A stretch of 56,272 bases of DNA, taken from positions 1 through 56,272 of the forward strand of contig NZ_BQHI01000029.1 in assembly GCF_021603585.1 (NCBI RefSeq). The letters are read 5' to 3'. Each line of letters starts with the position of its first letter. Positions within the stretch are counted from its first letter, which is position 1. This document shows, in pieces, positions 8,295-16,228 of the stretch. A program made the position numbers and the translations under genes. Source of the DNA: Pseudomonas sputi. GTDB lineage: Bacteria > Pseudomonadota > Gammaproteobacteria > Pseudomonadales > Pseudomonadaceae. The notes beneath the pieces were generated by a model. That model did no database searches and was not told the origin of the DNA. It saw only the letters and a list, made by a program, of their open reading frames with translations.

Positions 8295-9641
8295 TCAGAA
8301 CTCGTGATCGGCGTTGTCCGGGTTCAGGTCGCTGATGCCCAGCTTGCCGGCAGCGGCTTCGATCGAACCGGTCTGCTTGACCAGCGAAGCGATCGCGTCG
8401 CGGACGATCTGGTTGCCGGCGGTGTTGCCGGCGGCGATCAGCTGGTCGTAGTGCTCACCCTTGTTGGCGTGATCGACCATGACCTGGATCTTGGCTTCGG
8501 TGGCAGCCAGATCGGCTTTCAGCGCGGTGTCGGCAGCCGGGTCGACCTTGGCCACCAGCGACGACAGGCTGGCGCCGGTCAGTTTGGTGCCGTCGACACG
8601 GGTGTACTCGCCCAGGTAAACGTTACGAATGCCTTTGGCATCGTAGAAGTGCGAGTTGTGGGTGTTGTCGCTGAAGCAATCCTGTTCGTCTTCCGGGGAA
8701 TTCGCTTCCAGGGACACCTTCATGCGCTCGCCAGCCAGCTCGCCCAGGGACAGGCTGCCCATGCCGAACAGCATTTTGCGCAGGCCGCTTTCAGCCGGTT
8801 CGGCTTCCAGGGTGGCGCGGTAGTTGTCGGCCACGTTCGGCTTCCAGTTGGCGACCATTTCTTCCAGGTCGCTGACCAGCAGTTGAGTCACGGCTTTCAG
8901 GTAGGCACGACGACGGTCGTTGTGACCGCCAGTGGCGCCTTTGCCTTCCAGGTAGTCCGAAGCCGGACGGTTGCCGGCGCCAGGGCCGGTGCCGTTCAGG
9001 TCCTGGCCCCAGAGCAGGAATTCGATGGCGTGGTAGCCGGTGGCGACGTTGGCTTCGGAACCGCCCAGCTCGTTCAGGCTGGCGAGTTTTTCCGGGGTGA
9101 TGTCCTTGACGTCGACCTTGTCTTCGCCGACCTGCACTTCGGTGTTGGCGATGATGTTGGCGGTGGCGCCCGGGTTGCCCAGTGCGTGCTCGTAGGATTT
9201 GTCGACGTAGTCGATCAGGCCTTCGTCCAGGGGCCAGGCGTTCACCTGACCTTCCCAGTCGTCGATGATGGTGTTGCCGAAGCGGAAGACTTCGCTCTGC
9301 AGGTAAGGAACGCGGGCGGCGACCCAGGCAGCCTTGGCGGCTTTCAGGGTGTCGTCGTTCGGCTTGGCGAGGAACGCGTCGATGGCGGTTTGCAGGGTTT
9401 TTGCGGTGGATTCGGCATCGCTGTAAACGGCGAAGACCATATCGGCGTAGTGCGAGACAACGGCTTTGCCGGCGGCTTCGTCGACTTTACTGGCAGCAGC
9501 AGGCGCAGCCGGTGCAGCGGTGCTCGCAGCCGGAGTCGGCGCAGGAGCGGCGGCCTTTTCTTTGTCTTTACCTTCGCCGCAACCGGCGAGGGAAATAGCG
9601 ATGGCCAGCAGACTGGCGGTAGCCAGAGGCATACGAATCAT
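8295..9641 (-). CDS. icmP: Imelysin-family lipoprotein, IcmP-like
   Basis: Imelysin family protein of 448 aa, matching P. aeruginosa PA4370 (IcmP, described as an insulin-cleaving outer-membrane metalloprotein) in length and gene context. The leader ends SLAGC, a lipobox, and is followed by a linker rich in Ala and Pro (about residues 25-55) typical of surface-tethered lipoproteins. The family motif GxHxxE is present as GYHAIEFLLWGQD. The ATG at 9641 was chosen because AGGA lies 8 bases upstream; the longer open frame runs through promoter sequence. A Fur-like palindrome lies about 60 bases upstream, and a terminator follows the gene. Iron-regulated envelope function is the likely role; protease activity is unproven here. 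Confidence 0.88.
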   Translation of the reverse strand: MIRMPLATASLLAIAISLAGCGEGKDKEKAAAPAPTPAASTAAPAAPAAASKVDEAAGKAVVSHYADMVFAVYSDAESTAKTLQTAIDAFLAKPNDDTLKAAKAAWVAARVPYLQSEVFRFGNTIIDDWEGQVNAWPLDEGLIDYVDKSYEHALGNPGATANIIANTEVQVGEDKVDVKDITPEKLASLNELGGSEANVATGYHAIEFLLWGQDLNGTGPGAGNRPASDYLEGKGATGGHNDRRRAYLKAVTQLLVSDLEEMVANWKPNVADNYRATLEAEPAESGLRKMLFGMGSLSLGELAGERMKVSLEANSPEDEQDCFSDNTHNSHFYDAKGIRNVYLGEYTRVDGTKLTGASLSSLVAKVDPAADTALKADLAATEAKIQVMVDHANKGEHYDQLIAAGNTAGNQIVRDAIASLVKQTGSIEAAAGKLGISDLNPDNADHEF

Positions 9642-9700
9642 GGCGAACATCCTGCTTCGGTAATTGTGAGTGGACAGGCGCGGGGGCGCGCAAAGCTGCG

Positions 9701-9727
9701 ACATAATGCAAATCTTTCGCATTATGT
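9701..9727. promoter_or_regulatory. Fur-like palindrome upstream of the icmP-like gene
   Basis: Perfect 9-bp inverted arms ACATAATGC and GCATTATGT are separated by AAATCTTTC, 60 bases before the start codon. The words ATAATG and GCATTA and the AT-rich core resemble the overlapping hexamers of a Fur box, and the downstream gene belongs to an iron-related family. The spacing is 6 bases wider than the classic 19-bp site, so this could be an extended Fur array or the site of another dimeric regulator. Confidence 0.5.
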
Positions 9728-9838
9728 GTAAAGGGTTGTAGCTGGAAATATTTCTTATTTGCACGGGGTTTGCGCTGGATCAACAGCGCAGACCGCACCC
9801 GGCGGATCAAGGGGTTCGCCGGGCTTGGCAAGAAGATT

Positions 9839-11890
9839 TCAGAGGATGGCCGCGTTGCTGCGCTGGGCCTGCTTGAGATAAATGCTCAACTCGCGCGCCG
9901 GCAGCGGTTTGCTGTAGTGGTAGCCCTGACCTTCGTGGCAGCCTTCGGAAATGATGTAGGTTTCCTGTTCGGCGGTTTCCACGCCCTCGGCGATCACCTG
10001 CATGCCCAGGCTTTTGCCTAGTTGAATGATGGCGCGAACGATGGTCGCGTCATCGTCGTCATCCAGCAGATCCTGGACGAAGCTCTTGTCGATCTTGATC
10101 TTGTCCAGCGGCAGGCTCTTGAGATAACTCAGCGAGGAATAGCCGGTGCCGAAGTCGTCGATAGCGATCAAGGCGCCGGAGCGGCGCAGGCTCAGCAGGT
10201 GCTGGGCGGCGGTGCTGATGTCTTCCATCAGGCCGGTTTCGGTGACTTCCAGCTCCAGGCTGCGCGGCGGCAGGCGGTACATCTGCAACAGGTTGTTGAC
10301 CACCCGCGGCAGTTCGGCGTGGTGCAGTTGCACGGTGGACAGGTTGACCGCCATGCGCAGGTCGACGAAGCCCTGATCGTGCCAGTCGCGCAGTTGCTTG
10401 CAGGCCTGATCCAGAACCCATTCGCCGATGGCAATGATGGTACCGTTCTGTTCCGCCAGCGGGATGAACAGGTCCGGCGGCACCAGACCGTGTTCCGGAT
10501 GCTGCCAGCGGATCAATGCCTCGACCCCTACCACGCGGTGATCGCGGTAGCTGATCTGCGGCTGATAGACGAGGTAGAACTGGTCGCGCAACAGCGCATC
10601 GCGCAGGTCTTTTTCCAGTTCGCGGCGTCGGCGCATCTCGCTGTCGACACTCGCGATGTAGAACTGATAGCGGTTGCGCGAGCGGGTCTTGGCCAAGGTC
10701 ATGGTCTGTTCGGCTTTCTGCAACAGCTTTTCGGTGCTGTCGCCGTCCTCCGGGAACAGGGTGATGCCGATGGTGGCGCGCAGGCGAATCTCTTGATGAT
10801 CGAGGGCGAACGGGGCTTCCAGGTCATCAAGGATACTTTGCGCCAGTTCCGCCGCTTCGTAGGGTTGCTCGATATCGGCCTGCACCAGGGCGAACTGGTC
10901 GCCGCCGAGACGGGCGAGGGCGCCGAGGCGACCGCTGTGGGCGCGTAGCCGGTCAGCCAGGGCGAGCAATAACTGGTCGCCGGTCTGGTAGCTGAATTGT
11001 TCGTTGATACCTTTGAAATCGTCCAGACCTACGCAAAGCACGGCGACCCTGCGTTGCAGCTTGCCGGCATCCACCAGAATCTTGTCCAGTTGCTGCTGCA
11101 ATTGCTGGCGGTTCGGCAGGCCGGTCAGGAAGTCGTACTGGGCCATGCGCAGCAGGCTGTTTTCCGCTTCGTGGCGCAGGTGGGTGTTGCGTTCGATGGA
11201 TTCGAGCAACTGGTTGGCGGTGTTGATCCAGATCCCCAGTTCGTTTTTTTCGTGGCCCTTGAGCTGCGGAATCTTGTGTTCGCTGGGGCGGTCCGGGTTG
11301 ATCTCGGTGAGGTGTTCGATGATCCGCGACAGCGGTTTGGTCAGCAGCCAGTGATAGACCAGATACAGCACCAGGCCCATGGCCAGGGCGCGCAACACGC
11401 CGGAAATGAAGATGATCACCGAACTGACGATGAAACCCTGACCGTAGGTGGCTGTGTCGAGGGTGATGCTCAGGTCGCCGTAATACTCGCTGTAGGGCCC
11501 GCGCCCCACCAGTTGGGTGGTGAACGTGCGCTCCTGGCCGAGGATCAGGTCGGTCAGCCAGCGGCTGTTGGACTGCTGCAGCTCACGCGACTTTTGCGCG
11601 AGCATGGCTTCGTTGGGATGACCGATGGAGGCCTGGCGCACGGCGTCATCCTGGAACAGGCCTTCGATCACCTGCATGCCCATCTCCCGGTCCAGGCTGT
11701 AGACGGCCTGGGTGGAGGGATCGCGGAACATGTCGAGGATGCGTTCGGCATCGCCGGCGACGGCCTGGCGTGTTTTATAGGCATCGAACACGATCTGTGC
11801 GCAGCTCAAGACCACGCCGACGATCAATGCCGACAGGAGCACGACCCGGAGCAACTTCACCGACAAGCTGTTCTTGAGTTCCAGCTTCAA
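9839..11890 (-). CDS. bifA: c-di-GMP phosphodiesterase BifA (degenerate GGDEF plus EAL)
   Basis: Inner-membrane protein of 683 aa that hydrolyses cyclic di-GMP to pGpG and so favours motility over biofilm. A transmembrane segment lies near residues 12-32 and a second near 160-185 with a periplasmic sensor loop between. A GGDEF domain (about 250-420) follows, then a C-terminal EAL domain (about 430-675). The cyclase signature is degenerate (ARLGGDQFALV), as described for P. aeruginosa BifA. The phosphodiesterase motif is intact: VEALIRWQHP, a DDFGTGYSSLSYL loop and the late VIAEGVET. Position beside sodB matches PA4367-PA4366. It lies alone on the minus strand with its own 5' region of about 310 bp. 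Confidence 0.92.
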   Translation of the reverse strand: MKLELKNSLSVKLLRVVLLSALIVGVVLSCAQIVFDAYKTRQAVAGDAERILDMFRDPSTQAVYSLDREMGMQVIEGLFQDDAVRQASIGHPNEAMLAQKSRELQQSNSRWLTDLILGQERTFTTQLVGRGPYSEYYGDLSITLDTATYGQGFIVSSVIIFISGVLRALAMGLVLYLVYHWLLTKPLSRIIEHLTEINPDRPSEHKIPQLKGHEKNELGIWINTANQLLESIERNTHLRHEAENSLLRMAQYDFLTGLPNRQQLQQQLDKILVDAGKLQRRVAVLCVGLDDFKGINEQFSYQTGDQLLLALADRLRAHSGRLGALARLGGDQFALVQADIEQPYEAAELAQSILDDLEAPFALDHQEIRLRATIGITLFPEDGDSTEKLLQKAEQTMTLAKTRSRNRYQFYIASVDSEMRRRRELEKDLRDALLRDQFYLVYQPQISYRDHRVVGVEALIRWQHPEHGLVPPDLFIPLAEQNGTIIAIGEWVLDQACKQLRDWHDQGFVDLRMAVNLSTVQLHHAELPRVVNNLLQMYRLPPRSLELEVTETGLMEDISTAAQHLLSLRRSGALIAIDDFGTGYSSLSYLKSLPLDKIKIDKSFVQDLLDDDDDATIVRAIIQLGKSLGMQVIAEGVETAEQETYIISEGCHEGQGYHYSKPLPARELSIYLKQAQRSNAAIL

Positions 11891-12204
11891 AGGGTTATTC
11901 CTTGTTCCGTGCGGGTAGCGTCAAGTTGCCATGAGTATTGGCAATCCCGTGTTGGCAGTCAAAGGGACAATCGAGCCGCAGAATATTTGTCCGTGGCCTT
12001 GGCCGAAATGCTGCTGTCTGGAGTCTTTGCCCTGGTTGTACTGTGTCGGTAGTTTCGGCCTCCAACTTGAGGGGCGTCGGACAATTTTTCCTTTTTTTGA
12101 TGTTAGTCCGCCGTGGCCTGGGAGCAAGGGGAGAAGGGCTGTATCAGATGTGGGAAAAGGCCCTGTTTGCGATGCAACGCACCCACGATGATTTTCGCAG
12201 GTAT
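11891..12204. other. Intergenic region between bifA and the sodB terminator
   Basis: About 310 bases with no convincing gene. It must hold the bifA promoter on the minus strand. A T-rich stretch near 12080-12100 is flanked by CGGAC and GTCCG. Short open frames here lack ribosome-binding sites and do not resemble proteins. No RNA gene was recognised. Confidence 0.45.
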
Positions 12205-12231
12205 AAAAAAACCCGGCAAAGCCGGGTTTTT
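12205..12231 (-). terminator. Rho-independent terminator of sodB
   Basis: Stem AAAAACCCGGC / GCCGGGTTTTT with an AAA loop, 15 bases after the sodB stop on the minus strand, with T runs on both strands. It is a strong intrinsic terminator and may work in both directions. Confidence 0.92.
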
Positions 12232-12245
12232 GTCTGGCGTGCAGC

Positions 12246-12842
12246 TTAAGCGGTGAAGGTCTTGCCTTCGAACTGCTCGGCCACGAACTTCCAGTTGACC
12301 AGGTTCCAGAACGCCTCGACGTACTTCGGACGCAGGTTGCGATAGTCGATGTAGTAAGCGTGTTCCCAGACGTCGCAGGTCAGCAGCGGGGTGTCGCCGC
12401 TGGTCAGCGGGTTGCCGGCGCCGATGGTGCTGGCCAGCGCCAGGGAACCGTCAGCCTTTTTCACCAGCCAGCCCCAGCCGGAACCGAAGGTGCCGATCGA
12501 GGTTTTGCTGAACTCTTCCTTGAACTTGTCGAACGAACCGAACGCCGCGTTGATGGCTTCAGCCAGTGCGCCGGTTGGTTGACCGCCGGCATTTGGCGCC
12601 AGGCAGTTCCAGTAGAAGGTGTGGTTCCAGACCTGAGCGGCGTTGTTGAAGATGCCGCCCGAGGAAGTCTTGACGATCTCTTCCAGGGTCTTGCCTTCGA
12701 ACTCGGTGCCTGGCACCAGGTTGTTCAGGTTCACGACGTAGGTGTTGTGGTGCTTGTCGTGGTGGAATTCCAGGGTTTCCTTGGAAATGTGCGGCTGCAG
12801 GGCATCGTGTGCGTAAGGCAGCGGCGGCAATTCGAAAGCCAT
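12246..12842 (-). CDS. sodB: Iron superoxide dismutase SodB
   Basis: Cytoplasmic Fe-superoxide dismutase of 198 aa, dismuting superoxide to oxygen and peroxide. The N-terminal helix [13 protein letters not shown] contributes a metal His, the second His lies in [12 protein letters not shown], and the C-terminal pair Asp/His lies in [15 protein letters not shown]. The full-length Fe-type pattern ([25 protein letters not shown]) is intact. The ATG at 12842 has AGGAG 8 bases upstream; the longer frame to 12908 adds unrelated residues. It lies between bifA and the LysE-type exporter, as in PAO1 (PA4366), and has its own terminator. Confidence 0.97.
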   Translation of the reverse strand: MAFELPPLPYAHDALQPHISKETLEFHHDKHHNTYVVNLNNLVPGTEFEGKTLEEIVKTSSGGIFNNAAQVWNHTFYWNCLAPNAGGQPTGALAEAINAAFGSFDKFKEEFSKTSIGTFGSGWGWLVKKADGSLALASTIGAGNPLTSGDTPLLTCDVWEHAYYIDYRNLRPKYVEAFWNLVNWKFVAEQFEGKTFTA

Positions 12843-13017
12843 GATGATTCTCCTAATCAGGTCTGTTGCGGTGAGCGCAAGGCCGATCACGGGCGGCCAG
12901 AAATGCACCGGCGAGTTTTTACTCTTTGCGGCGCAGGGTTCGGATCATAGCACCGGGGGTGCGGCTTAACCACGCAACAACTGTGTGGGATAGAGGTTCC
13001 AGAGCTGTTTGGAATAA

Positions 13018-13620
13018 TCACGAAGCCAGAATGAGCTGACCCGCCACGGTGAACATCATCACCGCCACCAACAGATCGAGAATCCGCCAGGTACTCGGCC
13101 GTGCCAGCCATGGTGCGAGCCATGCCGCGCCGAACGCCAGGGTAAAGAACCACAGCAGCGAAGCACTCGCCGCGCCGACCACATAAGCGCCGGGCACCGA
13201 CTGTTGCGCACCGAGAGAACCGATCAGCAAAACGGTGTCGAGATAGACGTGCGGATTGAGCAGCGTCACCGCCAGTGCACTGAGCATTACCGCCCTCAGC
13301 GAACGCACAGTCTGGTTTTCACCCTGTTGCAGGCTCTGTTTCGAGCAGGCCCGGCGCAGCGCCTGGCTGCCGTACCAGATCAGGAACACCGCGCCGCCCC
13401 AGCGGGCAACTGCCAGCAATGTCGGGTTCTGCGCCAGCACCGTGGCCAGACCGAACACGCCGGCCGCCACCAGCAGCGCATCGCAGGTGACGCACAGCGC
13501 GGCGACCGGCAAGTGATGTTCACGCCGCAGGCTCTGGGCCAGGACAAAGGCATTTTGCGTGCCGATCGCCATGATCAGCCCGAACGCCACCAGCAAACCA
13601 TTGGTATAGCTTTGCCACAT
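13018..13620 (-). CDS. LysE/ArgO-family amino-acid exporter
   Basis: Inner-membrane exporter of 200 aa with about six hydrophobic segments. The signature near the N-terminus, LIMAIGTQNAFVLAQSLRREH, is typical of the LysE/ArgO family, which exports basic amino acids such as arginine, lysine or the analogue canavanine. A second conserved block, LSALAVTLLNPHVYLDTVLL, also fits. The gene starts 5 bases after the stop of the ACT-domain gene with GGAG upstream, so the two form an operon. The divergent ArgP-type regulator encoded at 14124 is the classical activator of argO in enterobacteria, which supports a basic amino-acid export role. The substrate is inferred. Confidence 0.9.
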   Translation of the reverse strand: MWQSYTNGLLVAFGLIMAIGTQNAFVLAQSLRREHHLPVAALCVTCDALLVAAGVFGLATVLAQNPTLLAVARWGGAVFLIWYGSQALRRACSKQSLQQGENQTVRSLRAVMLSALAVTLLNPHVYLDTVLLIGSLGAQQSVPGAYVVGAASASLLWFFTLAFGAAWLAPWLARPSTWRILDLLVAVMMFTVAGQLILAS

Positions 13621-13625
13621 GACGA

Positions 13626-14027
13626 TTACTCCGCGTGGGCTGCGAGGTCGCGCAGCACTTGCATGGCACGTTCGGCGTCGGCCTGACCGACGAACAGATG
13701 ATCGTGGTAAAAGCCGGCGATCACGTTACAGCTGATCCCGGCCTTGCCCAGTGCGGTGGCGAAGGCGGCAGTCAGGCCGACCGCTTCCAGCGCCGAATGC
13801 ACGTTCAGGGTGATCCACGCCGCAACGTAGTCGAAGCTGAAACCGGCGCGCTCGGCGTGAGAGCGTTCGAGAATGACCGTCAGACCTTCCTGTTCACGGA
13901 AACTGCCGACGATCTCCAGACCGCTCGGCAACTGGCCGTCGCGCAGGGTGCAGAACACGTATTCGCCGGCATTGAGCTGAGGGTTCATGCTGCGCAGCAG
14001 GGTGGTCAACGCGGTTTCGCCAGCCAT
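13626..14027 (-). CDS. ACT-domain protein of the PA4364 type
   Basis: Cytoplasmic protein of 133 aa resembling the conserved ACT-domain proteins (formerly a DUF) found next to LysE exporters in Pseudomonas. ACT domains bind small ligands, usually amino acids. The C-terminal half (NVHSALEAVGLTAAFATALG and then ISCNVIAGFYHDHLFV) shows the beta-alpha-beta pattern with a glycine-bearing turn. AAGGA lies 8 bases before the ATG at 14027. It is the first gene of a two-gene operon with the exporter and is divergent from argP. It may sense the amino acid the exporter handles; this is inference from context. Confidence 0.8.
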   Translation of the reverse strand: MAGETALTTLLRSMNPQLNAGEYVFCTLRDGQLPSGLEIVGSFREQEGLTVILERSHAERAGFSFDYVAAWITLNVHSALEAVGLTAAFATALGKAGISCNVIAGFYHDHLFVGQADAERAMQVLRDLAAHAE

Positions 14028-14123
14028 GGGGGTGGTCCTTGATAAAGAGTGCTTGCTGGCTATTCTCCCGGTTGAGGCTGTATAAGAAAAACCAATAGTG
14101 CTGATCGCTCATTAGGAAAACTG

Positions 14124-15011
14124 ATGTTCGACTACAAATTGCTCTCCGCTCTGGCCGCCGTGGTCGAGCAGGCCGGATTCGAACGGGCGGCGCAGGTGCT
14201 GGGCCTTTCGCAATCGGCGATTTCCCAGCGGATCAAACTGCTGGAAGCGCGGGTCGGCCAGCCGGTTCTGGTGCGCGGCACGCCGCCGTCGCCGACCGAG
14301 ATCGGCCGGCGCCTGCTCAACCATGTGCAGCAGGTACGCCTGCTCGAACGGGATTTGCAGACGCTGGTACCGGCGCTGGACGAAGAGGGCCTGCCGGAGC
14401 GCCTGCGCATCGCTCTGAATGCCGACAGCCTCGCCACCTGGTGGGCCGAGGCGGTGGGCGATTTCTGCGCCGAACAACATCTGTTGCTGGACCTGATCGT
14501 CGAAGACCAGACCGTCGGCCTCAAACGCATGCGCGCCGGTGAAGTGGCCGCTTGCCTGTGCGCCAGCGAACGGCCGGTGGCGGGTGCACGCAGCGTATTG
14601 CTCGGGGCGATGCGCTATCGAGCGCTGGCCAGCCCGGCGTTCATTGAACGGCACTTTCCCGAGGGTGTGCGGGCCGAACAGCTACCGCGCACCCCGGCGC
14701 TGGTGTTCGGCCCGGACGATTTTCTCCAGCATCGTTACCTCGCGTCCCTCGGCGTCGATGGCGGTTTCGAACATCACCTGTGCCCGTCGTCCGAGGGGTT
14801 CATCCGCCTGACCGAAGCGGGACTCGGCTGGGGACTGGTGCCGGAATTACAGGTGCGCGAGCAACTGGAGCGCGGCGTACTGCGCGAACTGTTGCCAGAT
14901 AAACCGATCGACGTGCCCTTGTACTGGCATCATTGGCGCAATGGCGGTCAATTGCTCGGGCTGTTGACCGAGCAATTGGTGCGCTCGTCGGCGCAATGGC
15001 TGGTGGCCTGA
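14124..15011 (+). CDS. argP: LysR-type regulator ArgP (IciA)
   Basis: LysR-family transcription factor of 295 aa. The N-terminal winged helix-turn-helix is clear (LAAVVEQAGFERAAQVLGLS then SAISQRIKLLEARVGQPV), followed by an effector domain of two alpha/beta lobes. The pattern FDYKLLSALAAVVEQ at the start and the C-terminal block LGWGLVPELQVREQLERG are characteristic of ArgP/IciA, which controls arginine and lysine exporters. The gene is divergent from the ACT/LysE operon across a 96-base region where its operator is expected. AGGAAAA precedes the ATG. The equivalent PAO1 gene is PA4363 (iciA). Confidence 0.92.
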   Translation: MFDYKLLSALAAVVEQAGFERAAQVLGLSQSAISQRIKLLEARVGQPVLVRGTPPSPTEIGRRLLNHVQQVRLLERDLQTLVPALDEEGLPERLRIALNADSLATWWAEAVGDFCAEQHLLLDLIVEDQTVGLKRMRAGEVAACLCASERPVAGARSVLLGAMRYRALASPAFIERHFPEGVRAEQLPRTPALVFGPDDFLQHRYLASLGVDGGFEHHLCPSSEGFIRLTEAGLGWGLVPELQVREQLERGVLRELLPDKPIDVPLYWHHWRNGGQLLGLLTEQLVRSSAQWLVA

Positions 15012-15013
15012 AA

Positions 15014-15102
15014 GCAGCTGCGAGCGTCAAGCTGCAAGCGTCAAGTAAAGCGCTTGCGTACTGTTTTTACCTTGCAGCTCGAAGCTTGAAGCTTGCAGCT
15101 GG
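15014..15102. repeat. Imperfect inverted repeat with AGCTTGCAGC words
   Basis: CAGCTGCGAGCGTCAAGC at the left and GAAGCTTGAAGCTTGCAGCTG at the right are roughly complementary arms around a short centre with AGCGCTTGCG. Such low-complexity GCAAGCTTCAAGC elements are common between genes in fluorescent pseudomonads. It may act as a transcript-end hairpin for argP. Confidence 0.55.
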
Positions 15103-15119
15103 TTTTGTTGGAGCTCTAC

Positions 15120-16112
15120 ATGAAAATTCTGGTCACCGGCGCAAGCGGCTTCATTGGCGGACGCTTTGCGCGTTTCGCCCTGGAGCAGGGCCTGGACGTG
15201 CGGGTCAACGGTCGCCGGGCCGAGGGTGTCGAGCATCTGGTGCGTCGCGGGGCCGAGTTCGTTCAAGGCGATTTGAGCGATCCGGATCTGGTGCGTGCGC
15301 TATGCAGCGATGTCGAAGCCGTGGTGCATTGCGCCGGCGCGGTCGGTTTGTGGGGCCGTTATCAGGACTTCCATCAGGGCAACGTGCAGGTCACCGAAAA
15401 CGTGGTCGAGGCCTGCCTGAAACAACGGGTTCGGCGGCTGGTGCATCTGTCGTCGCCATCGATCTACTTTGACGGTCGCGACCATCTCGGCCTGACCGAG
15501 GAACAAGTGCCCAATCGCTTCAAGCATCACTATGCGGCGACCAAATACCTGGCCGAGCAAAAGGTCTTCGGCGCCCAGGAATTCGGCCTCGAAACCCTCG
15601 CCCTGCGCCCGCGCTTCGTCACCGGCGCCGGCGACATGAGCATCTTTCCGCGCCTGCTGAACATGCAGCGCAAAGGCCGTCTGGCGATCATCGGCAACGG
15701 GCTGAACAAGGTCGATTTCACCAGCGTGCACAACCTCAATGAAGCATTGCTCAGCAGCCTGCTGGCCGATGCTTCCGCGCTGGGCAAGGCCTACAACATC
15801 AGCAACGGCGCCCCGGTGCCGCTGTGGGATGTGGTCAATTACGTGATGCGCAAGATGGAAGTCCCACAGGTCACCCAGTACCGTTCCTACGGGCTGGCCT
15901 ACAGCATGGCGGCGCTCAACGAAGGTGTGTGCAAGCTCTGGCCCGGGCGTCCCGAGCCGACCCTGTCGCGCCTGGGCATGCAGGTGATGAACAAAAATTT
16001 CACCCTCGACATCAGTCGCGCCCGGCATTATCTGGACTACGATCCGAAAGTCAGTCTGTGGACGGCCCTTGATGAGTTCTGTGGCTGGTGGAAGGCTCAG
16101 GACATTCGTTGA
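15120..16112 (+). CDS. NAD-dependent epimerase/dehydratase family protein (extended SDR)
   Basis: Extended short-chain dehydrogenase of 330 aa. It begins with the Rossmann motif MKILVTGASGFIGGRFARF, has the active-site YxxxK as HHYAATKYLAEQKV, and a Ser in VHLSSPSIYFDG. The C-terminal half resembles sterol-dehydrogenase-like or nucleoside-sugar epimerase members rather than a specific characterised enzyme. The ATG at 15120 has GGAG 8 bases upstream, so the longer frame from 15093 is not used. It follows argP in the same direction after a repeat element and corresponds to the PA4361 position. The substrate cannot be assigned. Confidence 0.85.
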   Translation: MKILVTGASGFIGGRFARFALEQGLDVRVNGRRAEGVEHLVRRGAEFVQGDLSDPDLVRALCSDVEAVVHCAGAVGLWGRYQDFHQGNVQVTENVVEACLKQRVRRLVHLSSPSIYFDGRDHLGLTEEQVPNRFKHHYAATKYLAEQKVFGAQEFGLETLALRPRFVTGAGDMSIFPRLLNMQRKGRLAIIGNGLNKVDFTSVHNLNEALLSSLLADASALGKAYNISNGAPVPLWDVVNYVMRKMEVPQVTQYRSYGLAYSMAALNEGVCKLWPGRPEPTLSRLGMQVMNKNFTLDISRARHYLDYDPKVSLWTALDEFCGWWKAQDIR

Positions 16113-16228
16113 TACGAATCTGCCGGCCGGCACTGAACCGCGCCACGGCTTGAGGGTCAACCCCAGCGGCCGCGGGGTTTATACTTCGCGCCAATCTGCC
16201 ATCACCGCGTTCCACAAAGGTTGCCTCA

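Noticed and set aside
9798-9823. CCCGGCG/CGCCGGG hairpin as the bifA terminator
   Set aside because: A 7-bp stem with a 12-base loop and no T run; too weak to list as a feature.
11921-12127. Short minus-strand open frame in the bifA-sodB gap
   Set aside because: No ribosome-binding site and no recognisable composition; it lies where the bifA promoter is expected.
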